Below, piece by piece: positions 47,991 to 62,101 of a DNA stretch of 64,000 nucleotides (positions are counted from its first letter, which is position 1; each line of letters begins with the position of its first letter). Below the pieces are notes generated by a model, which did no database searches, was not told where the DNA came from, and was given only the letters and a program-made list of their open reading frames with translations. This DNA comes from Oxyruncus cristatus (Eukaryota > Chordata > Aves > Passeriformes > Cotingidae): assembly GCA_013399855.1 (NCBI GenBank), contig VXAY01005987.1:1413356-1477355 (forward strand), read 5' to 3'. The translations under genes were made by a program, and so were the position numbers.

Positions 47991-50900
47991 ATTACATGGT
48001 TCCAAAACAGGAGCAGGCTTTGGTCTTCCAGCCTAATACAAGTGATTATATTTGCTTTTCAGCAGACATGTTCTGAGTGCATCCAAGACAGTTTAAAGGC
48101 TTGCCTCAGGTATCACTAAATTTTGCTTTGAGAAAAGACTTTTGCCCTTGATGAAAATGATGATAAAACCTTAAGTGAAAACAAGGTGGATAACACCATT
48201 GGTTATTGGCAGAGCAGCCTTCTCCCACATCCAGGCCTAACAGCTGCCTTTCAGGGCTATTATCCCTTCCAGCCAGCTCCCTTAGGAACCGGTACAGCAC
48301 AAAGCTGCTTGTAGCTGTGTGCTTCTTGACAAATGCTGACGGGCTACACCCAGGCTGGTGTAGCTGGGTGAACCAGCTGGAAGCTGGGTCAACCCTGATC
48401 TCTCTTCATGAGCTATGCAGTACTGCAGGTGAGTTTAGGGGCTTCCTGCTCCCAGCAAGGGGTAAAAGGTACCAGTGCATCCATCCATGACATGGGCTGC
48501 AGCAGCTGGGAAGCAGTTTGCTCAAGGCATCTTCCCCTGAGACTGTATTTTACTAACAGTCCATAAAGTGAAGACACACAAGGTGAGATTAGAAAATTGC
48601 TGAATACAAAATGGAAACCCCAGCTGGAGCTGGGAGGCAAAGGTCTGACCGGATATCTGGGCCCCAGCAACGAGCTGTTGGCTTTATTCCCCAGCAGTGA
48701 TAGATAGAGAGATGTAAGCAGGAGCTTCACGGGGTGATGGTTACTATGGCTACCCACACACCGTCCATCCAGGCATCCATCTGCTTGGCTCACAGGGCTG
48801 GAAAGATAGACTGCTGCTTTTGAAAGCTAATGGTAATTTATCCTTGCTGGCTGGACAGGGATGATATCCTCCTCTGAGATCGATTTTGCCCAGCATTTTT
48901 TAAGATATAAACCCTCTCCTAACAGCAAATTCATGTTGACAAAGGGGATGTTTCCTTTCAATAGTTACATTATTGTTACCAAATAAGGGGTACAGAGATA
49001 ATGGAGAGGTACCAGTAGGTCCCCAGCACACTGAAATGCCCACCATCTTCAGTGGGAATTTAACCCTTCAGATTGACTTTGGAGATTGCATGCTCCAGAC
49101 AGCATATCATGGTGCTGGTTTGACTTACTCAGAGTGCAGAGAATGGAAGCTGAAAATGCAAAAACTACTGTCTTTAGTTGTTTGTTCATGAGCCTTTGGG
49201 ATGGCCACATGCAGAAACTGTGGGATAAACATAGAGGTATTGTGTCAAAGACTGGGTAAAAGTGAAGCACTTGCTGCTCTGCCTATAGTTGTTTGGGGGT
49301 TTTGATGGCAGTAGGAATGCATGTGAAAAAAGTGCCGCCTATTGTGAATGACAGTATTAAGCACTGATTTTGTAGTAGATGTTTTAGAAAAGCTGTGCTA
49401 GGAAAACTTTTTTGAAAAGTGTTTGTTTAAATTTCACAAAGAGAAAAATAATTTCTTTCTCGGAGAGAGAAACAAAGTAGAGTTTTCATATCTTCCTGCT
49501 GCACCGATTCTCTGTGTAAAGATGGTCTTTCATTTAAAGACTGGTCTAGGATGAGAAAGATTCTACCAAATGTCAATTCTCTTGCTCCTGGGCAGTTTCT
49601 TAGTCCTTATCATTCAGTTCCACTGTTGTTCTCCCATTAACTGTTTTATATGGCTATTCCTCTTTGGAAAGGTCCTGCAAAAGCAGAGTTCCCAACAGAC
49701 ACACAGTTGACATCTGTGGACTAGAGGGGGACTATACTGTGCTATGCAGGTAAATATGAAAAGCACAAACACACATACAGTGTAGGCTTATTGTATCTAT
49801 TTTGTATACATCCTTTTGAGTGCCTTGAATGCAGAGTGTGGTTTTGTTCACTCCTTGGACTGCCACTGTTATTAAACACAGAAGTGTCTTCCTCATCCTG
49901 TGTCACTCTGCATTGGGATGGCTGGGGGCTCCAGAAAGCTGAAATTAGGTTCTCTGTTTCCTCTGTTAGCTGTGTCACATGGCAGAAGCAATCATTTCAC
50001 AAGTCAGTAATTTGTCTTACCATTTCTCATTCCTACCAGCTGTATCTAAACCCTCTGTGTTCCAGGAAACTGGAGTCTGTGACATCAGCAAGACAGGCTC
50101 TCCAGTCCTGACTGAAAAAGACTGTAGACTGTGGAGCTTACAAATTGTTTTAGGTAGAAAGACTTCATTGCCAAGGCAAGTAAGATGTAATGTGACAGCA
50201 AACCACGATCCACATCCCGGCATAAAAGTGTGTCTAGGGATGTGTATATTTAAATATACATGTTTACTTCTGTTTATCAACGGAAATCCATTAAAAAAAC
50301 CCAGTTTCATTGCCTGATCTTTGGTGCAGCAGATGCTGAGCTGTAGGAAATAATGCCTTTTTAGAAGATAGTGGATTTGTGTTCTTAATCTTACAGCCTT
50401 ACTGTTTAGGAATGCTGAAGGGCAAGATGATCTGTGTGTCCTTCTGACATCCTGTTCTCCATATTCCTACTTGCCTATTGACTTGTTCAGTTTATATAAA
50501 GGGGTTAGAATACATTAACATTATTTTCAGATGTTTGATTTTTGACTCGGAAAATTGTTGGTTTCAGCTTCTCTGCCAGATGGCTGAGGAAAGAGCAGTC
50601 CGTGCTTTGTGCTGAATGTTTGTGTGAGAATCTGAGAAAGTGGAGTCCAATTAACATAAAAAAGTCATTGTGGTCTTCCAAAATCTGGGAATGAAACAGA
50701 GTGAGCAATCACCTGCCTAAAATAAAATTAACTGCAGCTATAAATCAGACTGGCTCAGCAAATGTACCTATCTGAGTCCACAAGTCTCAGAAGTGATTAG
50801 CCATCATGGATGATGCACCATTCTAGCTCTGATGTTGGGCATCTTCACTCCATCATCTATATGGCAAAGATTATAGCATGCCATCAGGAAACTCACCATC

Positions 50901-52333
50901 TACCTCACATATCCAAAGTGTTAGAAAAAATCAAAAGGAAAGGGCTCATGAACTGCAGATCCACATCCACTGGAATCCTGATCTACTCAGGATATAAATG
51001 CATTTTGATCTGAAAATGTGATGCCCTTCACCCAAATTTGTTCCACTCTTTATGACCTCCCACAAAAAATTGTTATAACCAGGAGTGGATTTACTGGAGG
51101 TGTAGATGTGGAAGGAGAGTTACACCCCATACTCCCTGTACACTCTGTACAATCTGGGCTCGTGTGGGGAGGGATGGGCTGTGTAAAGGGCTGCTTGAGG
51201 GGGGACTATCCACTTTGGCCTTTCTGCTCCCCAAGACCACTGAATAGGGACCTTCATCTCTACTCTGCTTCCTGGAAGTAGGTGGAGGCTGCGAGGACTG
51301 AGCTTTTGGAGAAATCCAGCTTGGAGAGAGGCACTGGGCGGGGGTTGCCTCCAAAGGTAGTGTGATGTTCCTAAGGGACAGGTGCAGATGTGTAGCCCCG
51401 TTGTGATGAGGAGTAGGTATAGAGGTGTTGTCTCTGTACAGCTATGAGAACAGCATACCATGCCTGTGTCCACGCTTACAGTTACATCCAGCTCTGCAAT
51501 AACGTTTGGCTTTTTAGAGGTGAGAAAATTTGTGTGCTGTGACCGCCAAGGCTCCTCTTACTGGTTTAGCTCAGAGGATATAAAATCTATTTCAGGTCCA
51601 CTTTCAACAGCACCAGTGCCCCTTTGTCCCTTTCCTCCTCCCAGAACGTTATGGCTCTTGCCAACCTTCCTCTGCACACTCACGCTCGTGTACACACCAG
51701 AGCCCACAGTTTCACCACAGAGATTTCAATGGAGACACTGTTCTAGGGATATCCAATGGGGAAAAGATTTCTGTTGACCTTTATCATATCTCACAAGCTT
51801 TCCCGGATTTTCCAAAACTATGAAGGGAATGTGCTATAGTCAGAGCAATTTCAAACAATACAGTTCTCTCCTTTTTAAAGGCAGGAAGTGAAAATCTAAT
51901 ATTAACTCCTCTGCAACTACTAGTGAAGGTAGGGATCGTGTAAAGGCATTAGGTGGAATTTAACCACAGTTAATGAAAACATAGCTGTGCACTAGGAAAA
52001 AATGTCATTAGATTTCCAATGACATGAGTAGATAATGTCGGGAATGTTGGACCAGCTGAAATGCAAATGCATTGGAGTAGTCATTGCATAGACACACAGA
52101 GAAATAAAGGAGACTTAACCAGGAGGGGGGAATGGGCCCTCCTCTGTGTGGGAGTGTGTTGCCCAGTACATTAGAGAAGAACCAAACAGGCATTCGGCTC
52201 CCAGTTTGGATCATGGCTGGAACAAGCTCTGGTGAGAAAAAGTCCCTGGCCTCAGGGACATTTAGAAAAGCTGGAGAAGCACCATTGCTGTAAAGGATTA
52301 CCAAAGCTTTGCTTTTAAATTGGGCCCTCAGGA
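47991..52333. other. No gene recognised
   Basis: Several short frames overlap on both strands at 48206-48793, 49742-50317 and 51018-51777. None has a recognisable product or clear splice context. No transposon was recognised. Confidence 0.55.
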
Positions 52334-52420
52334 CACTGGTTAAATAACTTGCCCAAGGTAATAAATTCGTCTGGAGGAAAGCACAGCAACCAAAATCCCC
52401 ATCCCAGTGCTGCGCCATAT
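52334..52420 (+). repeat. Possible MIR-type SINE remnant
   Basis: The string ggttaaataacttgcccaag is nearly identical to the MIR core (gaggttaagtaacttgcccaaggtcac). It is followed by a diverged segment in the expected position of the agtggcagagc block. The rest of the SINE is not discernible, so ends are approximate. Confidence 0.5.
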
Positions 52421-52734
52421 CTGTTCCTGTTCCTCTGGGTTGTCTGGGCTCTGTGCCTCGGCCAACCCTCAGTGCCTCAGCTCAGTTGCTCCCTGTGCTC
52501 TGCCCCAGGAAGACTGCCCCAGGAAGTTCTGATATTGGAAAGACTGGGTAAAGGAGTGAACCCGGTTTGTTTATCTATGTATTTAGCACTCATTTAACAC
52601 GACATTCACTCCTGAGATTAGCAGAGTCTAGTAAAAGTGAGTTGCTGAGGCAATGGGCAGCAAACATAGCTGTAATGTTCAACATAAAAAGAGCAAGCAG
52701 CTCCCCATGGCATTGTCTATGTAGTATTGCCAGC

Positions 52735-53137
52735 TAGAGCACAGGTCCTATGAGGAGTGGCTGAGGGAGAAAAGGAGGCTCAGGAGGGACCTTATCACTG
52801 GTTCAACTACCTGAAAGGAGGTTGTAGCCAGGTGGGGGTCAGCCTCTTCTCCCAGGTAACCAGCAATATGATAAGAGGAACTAGCCTGAAGTTGTGCCAG
52901 CGGAGGTTTAGATTGGATACTGGGAAAAATTTCTTCACCAAAATGGTTGTCAAGCACTGGAACAGGCTACCCAAGGAAGCAGTGGAGTCACCATCCCTGG
53001 GGGTATTTAAAAGACATGTAGATTTAGTGCGTGGGGACATGGTTTTGTGGTGGATTTGGCAGTGCTGGGTTAATGGTTGGACTTGATGACCTTAGAGGTC
53101 CTTTCTAACTGGAATGATTGTATGATTATGATTCTGT
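52735..53137 (+). mobile_element. CR1 LINE fragment, ORF2 C-terminus and 3' end
   Basis: The frame at 52757-53086 (109 codons) translates to the conserved CR1 ORF2 C-terminus, including [32 protein letters not shown] and [18 protein letters not shown]. The 3' UTR follows with ggttggacttgatgacctta and gaggtcctttctaactgg and ends in the terminal repeat (atgattgtatgattatgattctg, cut here to its pattern ATGATTNTATG). A small deletion precedes the YLKGG block (after gggaccttatcactgg). It is 5'-truncated. The nearly intact frame suggests one of the less decayed CR1 copies in the window. Confidence 0.96.
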
Positions 53138-55092
53138 CTTCTGTTTCTACGGCCATTGACCAGACAAATTGCTCCATTGTTTCTCTTTGCTTGGATCAGG
53201 ATCTTAGCTGGGATAAATTGGTGTAAAGTACACAGGCCTGAAACACTTCTTCAGAGCCATAGGTGGCAGAAAAAGTGGAAAAGAGAAAGGGCTGCAGTTC
53301 CTACAGAGAAGGAACAATTCAGCAGTATCTTTAGACACATTATTTATTGGAATATTTTCTTCTCTCTGTGGGAGCCCAGTTCACTGCCCTTCAGCCACGT
53401 CAGGTGCATGTTTGGGTCATTCCTTCTCTCTGCCCTTGTGAATGAGTGTTGGAAACTTCTGAAATTCAGATCAGGTCTGTTAGTGCTTATATAAATATCA
53501 AACCTAGCTTTACATCTCAAAAAAAAATCCATATATGTCTGCAATCTTTCTTCTGCTAAACTGTGTCCTTTTTGGGGGAGGCAAGAAAAGAAATAGTATC
53601 CCTTCTAAGTATTTGTGTGCTTTTTCCATTTATCCTCTGAAATACAAATACAATAAGGAAAACACAAGGCAAGGCCTTGGGGAAAAAATAAATAATTTTC
53701 ATAGTTTCTTAGGATGCTGGAAAGCCCTGGGTGCCCAAAAGCTGCTGTCTGTAGGAGGAGAAGAATATAACACATTTCATCAAGCGTACATTCTTCTACA
53801 TTTGAATTCATCCCGTGATATTCCCCTTCTGACGTGCTCATACATCACTCTGAAATTCGGCATAGTGCTTCTTTTCCTCCTGTGCAAGTTTTAGTATCTT
53901 TTTTTTTTAATAAACATAGTTTTCCAATTTATAAAAATCAGCTTTAAAATAGACTTTGGGCCCTGTTTTTAGGTATTTCAAGGTCAGATGTTTAATCCCC
54001 TTGGAAGCAGAGGGGATTACACATAAACAGAGGCAACTGTTTATGCGTGAGCAGCCACACCTGGCATCTTCAGGCTGCCTCATGCCTGAGCCTCTGAGGG
54101 GCTCTCAGATCATCTCCTCCATGGCATCTCTCATGTTCCAGGTCTTACTTTTTTCTATTTATTTTTTTAAAGGCATTCTTAGAGCATATCTCCCAGGTCA
54201 GGCCTCAGACAGAAGACAGCTAGGAATGAGACTGGCTGTGTCTTCCCAGTTTGCCCATTCTGTCTGTTAAAGCAGTGTACTGGGGTATGTGAAGCTGAGG
54301 TATTCTGCCCTGTTTGAGGCATAGATCATCATCTGGGTGGCAGTCTGCCCTACAGAAGGCTTTGGTGTAATTTTGAAGTGTGTTGTCCTGAACATCATGT
54401 ATCAGATCTCTTTTACTTTGAATAATTCACTGCATTGTAGGCTTCACACTGCCTTTCTCCTTGAAGTCCCAGATGAATTCCTCTCTGGTGAGGGATGCTG
54501 CTCGGGGCTTTCACGACACAGTACCAATGAAACTTAAGCCCAGATTTCCAGATGTGCCACATCTCCCTGTAGACACTGGCAGTGTGCTGGCTTGGCTGTC
54601 TTCTGCAGATCTCACAAGTACTTCAGTCTTGCTGTATGTTTTCAAGTAATACCTCACATCTCTTAGGGCTTTGAGGATGCCTGGATGTGGAGTGGTGTGA
54701 AATTAGGAAGTGCAGTATTGTAAGTGGCAGCACTTAAAAAATCCCCTGTGAGTCCTTCTCTGGAATTTTCTTGCCTCTGGATGATGCCCCCATTGATGGG
54801 TACAGTACTGACTATTTATTTTTCAGCATCCCACTGGAAGTGACGTCTCTAACACCCCACACCATACCTGACTGTCTGTACAACCTGTAACATAAGGAAA
54901 CTCTGATTCAGCCTCCTCAAATGATGAGCTTATGCCCTGGAGTATGATGATCATGGAGTGCTGTTTGCTTGAATAGCTGCTAAGGTTATTAATAGTCTTA
55001 AAAAACATCCTGGAAATTCTTTTCAGTCCATTCTTAGTATTTGTTGACCTCAAACTGGCAACCGCATGAAAAAATGTTGGGAGGGGAAGCAT
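53138..55092. other. No gene recognised
   Basis: AT-rich sequence with a T run near 53899-53908 and short open frames at 53156-53494, 53535-53894 and 53956-54270, none recognised. No element is supported. Confidence 0.55.
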
Positions 55093-57083
55093 GGATTAAT
55101 ACAAGAAAATAGAAACCACATGGTGGAGGGAGGGAAGATCAACAAGGCAGTATTACTGAAACAGAGGATTCCTTCTTAATTCTTGTCCCACCTCTTCTCC
55201 TCCTCAGCATTTTTATCAGGGATTACTCCTTTCTAACTGTTTTTCCTTCTTATTCATGTAAAAGAGTGAGCCTGTCCTGTTGGCTTGTCTTTCTTCAAGC
55301 AACAACCCAGCAGAAATTATATTTTTAACTGCTATTAATTATTGCCACTGTTAATTGGAAGGAAGGCTTGTCTGATCCTTTGTTCTCTTCTTAGATGTCT
55401 CATCCCTTCCAGTTTGCCTTGTTAGTAGGTTTCAGGGGGATTTGGGGCATGTTGGTATCTTGAAGAACTGGGCCTGAATAGAGAAAGTCACATTGCATCT
55501 AATCCTGTCAAAAGACTTTGAAGTAGTATTTTGCATTATGAAAGTTGCACATTTGTACTATAATTGAATAGTAATAATGATAGCTTAACTAATAAAGATG
55601 GGATTTCGTAACACATTTTTCTTTCAAAGCTCAGCCTATAATTCTTAAATGGCTCCCTGCCAAAGCTTTGAATGGCAAAGATTATTATTTGTCAGCTATT
55701 AGAAATTGTGTATTAAAAGTCTAATCTCCTATGTTTTGTGCTGTGTGTCCTACAGAGCTAACAAGGCTACAGAAATACTGCTCGTAAGGCATCATGTCTA
55801 TAGTATAACTGCTGGGAATTTGTTGGCAGTGGCCATAAAGAGAATGAAAATGGTTATTTTAGCATGAATTTAAGAATATGCTTTTCCATTTGGTCAGTAG
55901 AGAGGCAGGTATAGCCCTTATGTAGTGCGAAGATGGACATTTGAGCTCCTACCACCACATTATATGACTTTAGGTATAGCCCATACGGGGATATTATATG
56001 ACGCCTCCATCGCCTGTGCCATCCTCACTTCCTTTCAATACCGCTGTTTTTCAGTAGTGAATGGATCAAGCAAGTGTTAATTTCTCATGCTACTTTGTAG
56101 GCACATTTTTAAACAAATGTGGGGGCTATGATATTACCTTGGCTTCTCACAACAGTTTCTTTGCTTGTTTTAGATTTACGAGGCTACTGATACGGCAGGC
56201 TGGTAAATGGGCATTTTGATGTTGTGCTTTGTTTCTCTCATATTTCAAAAATTAGACATTTGACAGTGCTGCTTAACGGAGGTGTGACTCTTACAGTCTG
56301 AGAATCCTATTTTGTCCCTTATCATCTTCATTTTACCCCTCCAGAGAAGCACAACAAACACGCCCTTCCTCCTTTTCAGAATTTGATCGTAATACATGTG
56401 TCACCTCTACGCCTGCGTTTGTTACATTCTATAGCAGTATGCAGTTAGTGCACATCCTTGACTTACAGGGAAGCTTTATCATAATGATGTTGTTTGTTTT
56501 GTCATGTGACTGAAAGAGGAACCTTTTGGGGTGTCAACTGATCGGTATTGGCAGACTGGTCTTTCTGGAAAAATATTGCTCTGAGCTCGCTGACTTAAAA
56601 AATAAGGGAATTAAATTGAACAACTGAGGGAAAAGGCACCCTTTCAGATTTGTTTCACGATTTTTCTTCTGCAATCCAATTTACTGTTTGCACTGTCTTA
56701 AAAATGTGAAAGTAAAACATCTTTTTATCTTCCCATGATTTCACATTTTTTTCAGAAAATATGGTCTCTATAAGGAAATCTTTTTATTGTCCATGGTTTT
56801 CTAAGAAATCAAACAGAATTCAGACCTCAGGTGACCCCAGTAGCACAAAGTTTGAATCACAGCTTGAATCTGAAGATGATAGTGAGGTCTTGCTCATCTA
56901 GCTCCTTTCTCTGGATATGTATCCAATTAGGTTTGTGAACCATTTAGTTACCAGCTGAAAACTGAACATAAGGGAAACAAGCACTATACAGATACTGGGA
57001 TATACCCAGCCAGCACTGGCTTCACTTCTGAGCTCTGTATGTTTCTGGAGCAAGCACCAGCAGGAGGGACAAAGAACATGAAC
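55093..57083. other. AT-rich block without open frames; possible conserved noncoding DNA
   Basis: Almost 2 kb has no open frame of about 60 codons in any of the six frames, the longest such gap here. It also contains no recognisable repeat. The part 55560-55760 has several TAAT/ATTA cores and short palindromic or homeodomain-type strings (aatagtaataatgatagctt, ttattatttgtcagctatta). This is the texture I would expect of constrained developmental enhancers, but only alignment can show it. Confidence 0.3.
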
Positions 57084-60000
57084 CTAACCAAGGCAGAGGC
57101 AGAAGAATGTATAGATCCTTTTCTGAGGCTTTGCATTATTTTCATAGAAACTCACATTACTGGCCTTGATCACCTGATATTGTGCTGGCAACTCCAGCCA
57201 CATGATTAGAGGATGCATTTTCCTCTTTTTTTTCCCACCATGCTGGATAAACCAAACAGATCTACTCAGGATCAATTTTCTTTGCTAAAGAGAATTATTT
57301 CTTGTTTTCTGCATGCTGTTCAGTGCCACCAGCATAGTTCAGCTTTTGCCAACATTGAGGGCAGAAGAAATCACCCCAGAAGATTTCCCCAAAGAAAAGT
57401 GGAGGTGAAAGAGCAGTGTCTGACTTTACATTTGTTTTGTATTTCTGTAGAAGGTCTGACTTCATTTGATCTGATCTTCCCCTGAATGATGGCGTTAGGT
57501 GTTGCAGACATCTGAAAGTAGGAATAGACAAAGGCAGTGAGTCTTCAACCCTTAGCTTTGGTTTGCTTTGGATATAGACATTCCTATTTCTGAGTAGGTA
57601 CTTTTGTGTTTCCTTTAGGTTAGGCTCTCCTGAAGAACACTGAAGAACAACAAATGATTACAGTTCTACATGGCAGAAGTTTTACAAGCACATACATTGT
57701 GTAGGCATAGCTGTGAGATGGTTTGGGTTCCTGGGTTAGGAGTTTCAAAACTGAAGTTCACAAAGGTCATAGACCTGTGGCTATTTGAAATGTAGATGTC
57801 CCCGTGCCATCACTAGCCTGGAAAAAAACTGCTGAAGAGAGATGTATTAAAGGGCCTATCCACATAAATTTCTATGTCGCAAAAAGCTGGAAGGATGCAT
57901 TAGATCCCATCAATTTAATGAAACGTTTACAAAACATCTGAATGTCTAAACAATTATCAGTTGCTTCATTTATTTAGACTGCTTGTTTCTACTTCTACAA
58001 ATAAACTGTTGCTCTCTTTCCAGTACTCTTCTTGCTACATATGTAAAACTTCCATGCAGCTGGCAACTCCTTTTTGTTGAATCTTGGCTCCTGAGAGACC
58101 AATCTGGAACATATTTGCAGAGAGAAATTTTCTGGCTTCTCTGGAACTACAGAGATCAGAAACTTCTTGAAGGAGACCCCTTTGCATGTAAATGCAGTTT
58201 GAATAAGGCCACATATAGGTAAATGAGTAGAGAAAGGGTTGTGTTAGTAGGGGCACATATTTAACCTTACAACAGTGAGACACTCCTGTATTTTAAGTAA
58301 ACATGAAGACTGAGAATCAATAGGACTCCTAAGGATGGCAGTGGTCACAAGTGTGACTGATACTGCTACGTTTGAGGGTTTTATTTCACACCTAGCCCAC
58401 TATTCTTCAGGCAGGGAGCTTCTACCTCAGGCAGGAGTTCTGTATGTGGCAGGTGTGCGAGATTTGGCTCTGTGCTTTTTTCGGCTCTGCACAGGCAACC
58501 AGTATGCACTTACTCAGCTGCAGAGCATTAGAAAATGTTTTAATTAATTGTACTGTCACAAGGGACAGCATGGAGGCAACGTGCATGGATTTCATTATCT
58601 ATAATGTTCTGCTAATTCATGACAGAGTTGGAAGAAGCAAGAGGTTTTTTAAGCCTGCTCTGAAAATTCAGCCTCTGGTTTTGCTTTTTTTCTTCTTTTC
58701 TCACTTGTTCTGACCAGTAAGTATTTTGGAGGTCAAATTATGCTCACATGTACACCCCTCAGACTGTACTACCATTGGGGACACTGAAACATGAGACAGT
58801 CTATTGAATAAGAGAATTTTCTAGAAGTATGTACCCATCTGAGCAATGTGAGTGGTGTCTAAAATTAGAATAAATATTTGAGATATCAGACCCAATTCAA
58901 TCATGATAGCAATCTGTCAGATAACCTTGACCTTTGGGTGGAAGCCTGATTTAGCTGCGTGGCTCTTCATGGCCTCATATGGAACCTGGAGAGCAAAAAT
59001 TTTGGTTAGGTTTATGGCTGTAAAGTATATTTGAAATTATACTTTTTTGCTTCTTTTGCTCATTTCAGATGTTCTTCAAGGTCACAGTTTAACTTGCTGC
59101 TTTCTGGCTCACTTTGATTGAATTGGGTTAGGAGCCCCTGCACTGGAAATGTTAAAGGAACAGAGGAGACCTTAAGCCAGAGGGCAGCAGTGACCATCTG
59201 GGCCAGACTGGGAAAGGCACAGCTGGATCTGGGAATGTACATCTGCCCAGTAACCAAACCATCACTTCTGCTGCACACTAATGAGCGAGAGGTAATTAGG
59301 GATCTGTCATTAAAGTCCTCTTCATCTGAGAGGGGAACCAGCTTGTTTGTGATCAGATGAGGTCAGCATGGCTTTGAACTGAAATATCTTGCTGGTCATT
59401 GGTGTGGTGTACCAAGACCCACAGGCTGTGTCCTGGGTACACTGAAATCCCCCATAGCTGCTTTTACTCGGCCTTAGTTACTTTGGTTGCATATTTGCAG
59501 AGCATTTAAATCTGGTTTCATGTAATGATTTCTCACAGTTTACGCATAACACTAATTCGCATTTTCTTCTGGAATTTTTTAATTGCACAATCAAAATACT
59601 CTTTTCCATGTAAAATCCATCTGAAGGCTTTTGGCAAGAATTGTTATTCACTCTGCAAATGCTGGTGTTCAATTTAAACATCTGTGAGGCAAACTCATCT
59701 AAAGACATTATGACACTTAATGGTGTCTTCACTTGTCATTTGTCATTTATGGCATCTCATACAATGAAAAGGCATAGCTGACTCCTAACTGTCCTCAGAG
59801 ATATTCTCCATCTGAAATTGCTGCACAGGTGACTGAATATTATTTAACCAGAAATTTGAGAGCAATAAATAGTGCATTTTAGAGACTACTGGGAAGATGG
59901 ATGGGAAAAGATCTTTTACTCTTTCAGACTGAAAACAAGAAGCAATAAATTAGATGAATTAATCTCAGCATAGGAGATAGACTACACTCCATCCATCAGA

Positions 60001-60562
60001 ATAAGTCTTGCTCTTATATGTGTCTGCTCTTTGAAAGAATGGGCACATCAAAACAAACCAAAAAGCCTAATGTCCATGGAAGAGGCTGTCTACTTCCACT
60101 TAAAATCACATAGAAAATTAGTAAAGGTAGGAAATATGCAGATGGGTACAGAGAGGCTCTTAGATTCATTGACACCTTTAAAAACTACTCATTTCTGGCA
60201 ATACCAATAATGATATACCAAATGAAAAGCTTGAATTAAATAATATACAAAGCTGGAGAAGTGGTTACCAGTAAAATAATAGCCTGAAGAAATTAGTTAA
60301 ACCAGTCTTACCAAACAGGCAGCTAATGAAGAAAGCAGAAGAAATTACCAAGTAATTGGTAGATAGTAATCAAGGTTCTCTAAACAGAAAACTGCCAATA
60401 AAATAAGACACTTCTAGTTTTGCTCATCTGAAACATTGAAAAATTATGAATTAGGTGTTTCAAGCCCATGAGATTTCATAAAGATAGAACTTCAATTACT
60501 TTCTGGTATTTGAGGTCTTTTGTATAGTCCGTGTTTTTGTAGCCACAAGGCTTGAAACTTAC

Positions 60563-60599
60563 AGGGAAGGGAAGAGAAAGGAAGGGAAGGAAAGGAAAG
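60563..60599. repeat. Purine-rich (GGAA)n-like tract
   Basis: GGGAAGGGAAGAG followed by AAAGGAAGGGAAGGAAAGGAAAG: an almost pure purine strand with GGAA cores, resembling ETS-type repeats. Confidence 0.75.
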
Positions 60600-60804
60600 T
60601 TCAGTCATCCAAAAACGTGAAGCTTCTGATTAAAAACTACAACCTCTAGCAAGTTGTCCCGTGCTTGAACCAGCTGAAGGGAGCAGTTATGATGGCAATG
60701 CAGCTTACACAATGGACATATACGATGTCCAAACAGAATAGGCAGCACCATAAACATTGCCTGCTCTGTAGAAGGCATAAGTCTCTGTCCTTGAGTCCTC
60801 TATC

Positions 60805-60905
60805 TATAGATATGTATGCATGTAGCTGTGTGCTATATATAGACGTCTAAATAGCATATATAGATGTGTACACATATAGCTGTGCATGCATGGGATATAA
60901 TAGAC
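60805..60905. repeat. Imperfect tandem duplication, about 54 bp
   Basis: The unit tatagatatgtatgcatgtagctgtg (shown in part) at 60805 recurs at 60859 as tatagatgtgtacacatatagctgtg (in part), both followed by AT- and TGCATG-rich sequence. Copies differ at several positions, so it is an old duplication or microsatellite-like expansion. Confidence 0.5.
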
Positions 60906-62101
60906 TGAAGAACAGCATAGACACACTACGAGGCAATGAGGGCAAGAGCTTCAAGGGCTTTGGGGGAAGAAGCAACTGCTAAGATTGATGGGAGAGAAAA
61001 GGACCACCATTTTTATTAAGCAAGAAGCTGAAAGATCTATTACTCCTACTTCGGTAGTGACAGCTATGTTAACAACCCCATCTTCACAAGTTTTGAGTGT
61101 TCTCCAATGCTTTAAATGAATTTTTTCCTGGCTGTAAAATTATGATTAAAATGAAAAGTGCTTAAGTGAAATCCACTGGCTCACTTTTATGCTATGTGTG
61201 TCTGATTCTTTGGCTGCCCTCTGGAAGAGCCTAGGTCTTCCCCACACTAACTGTATCACCACATTTGCCCCTATGGCCTGGCAGCACTCAGGAGAAGCCA
61301 ATCCACCTGCCCAGACATCCGCACTTGTGCAATCTACTCCTGTACATGGAGCCAGCCAGAGCAACCTCCAGCACTTTGGTACTTCTCAGACTTGAGAGCA
61401 GAAGAGAAGCTGGGGGAAATCTCGTTTGTCTTGTGGGACATACACCCCCTTCCAGTTTCTTCTTTCTTCTTCCTGGAAGAGCAAGCTCCTACATTAGTCA
61501 CAGCAGGTGTGTTACCAGACCCTTGGAGGGCAGCCATTCCTGAGCTGTGACTGCTGTGTCTGGTCTCTGTTCAAAGACATAAACAAGAAACCCTAATCTT
61601 TGTGCAAAGCAGCAGTGCAAATCCGTGCCTCACCACGGTCACAAAACTGTGGCACTGCAGCTCCGAGTGGCAAAAGCGTGTGGCTTCCTGCACCCAAAAG
61701 GCAGCACCCAGTGGAGGTACCAGTGCTGAAGAAGCAGAGGTGCAGTCAGTGCTGTTGACTGACACAGGAGGTGACACTTGCATGGTGCAGAAAGTGACAC
61801 CAGCTGTCCTTAAGACTCCCAGCACACTTAGCCTGGAGAATGGACATGAGGAAGGACTCTTCTAGCATGACTCACTGTGCCCCACCTTTGTGTAAGCTCT
61901 CGAGCAAGTTTCTATGGCTGGATGCAGCATAGACTGGCTGCACATCCTCATGGGAGACATGTTCTTTCATTGCTCTGCCAGTTGTGGCAAGTAAGTGTGG
62001 ATGTTTACTTTTGCCAACACTGGATCACCTCGCAAGGTGTCTCCTTCCCTTGCCTTTCTAGTCTCTGGCCAAGTAGATGCCAGCCAACAGGCAGCATATG
62101 G

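Larger units (their letters stand above)
57084..62101. other. No gene recognised
   Basis: AT-rich with short frames only. A purine-rich tract (60563-60599) and an imperfect 54-bp duplication (60805-60905) are listed separately. At 61140-61900 the composition becomes GC-richer and several frames open on both strands. No transposon or RNA gene is supported. Confidence 0.55.

Noticed and set aside
54806..54822. tacagtactgact-like string resembling the miR-101 seed region
   Set aside because: Only the first part matches, and no hairpin partner was found nearby.
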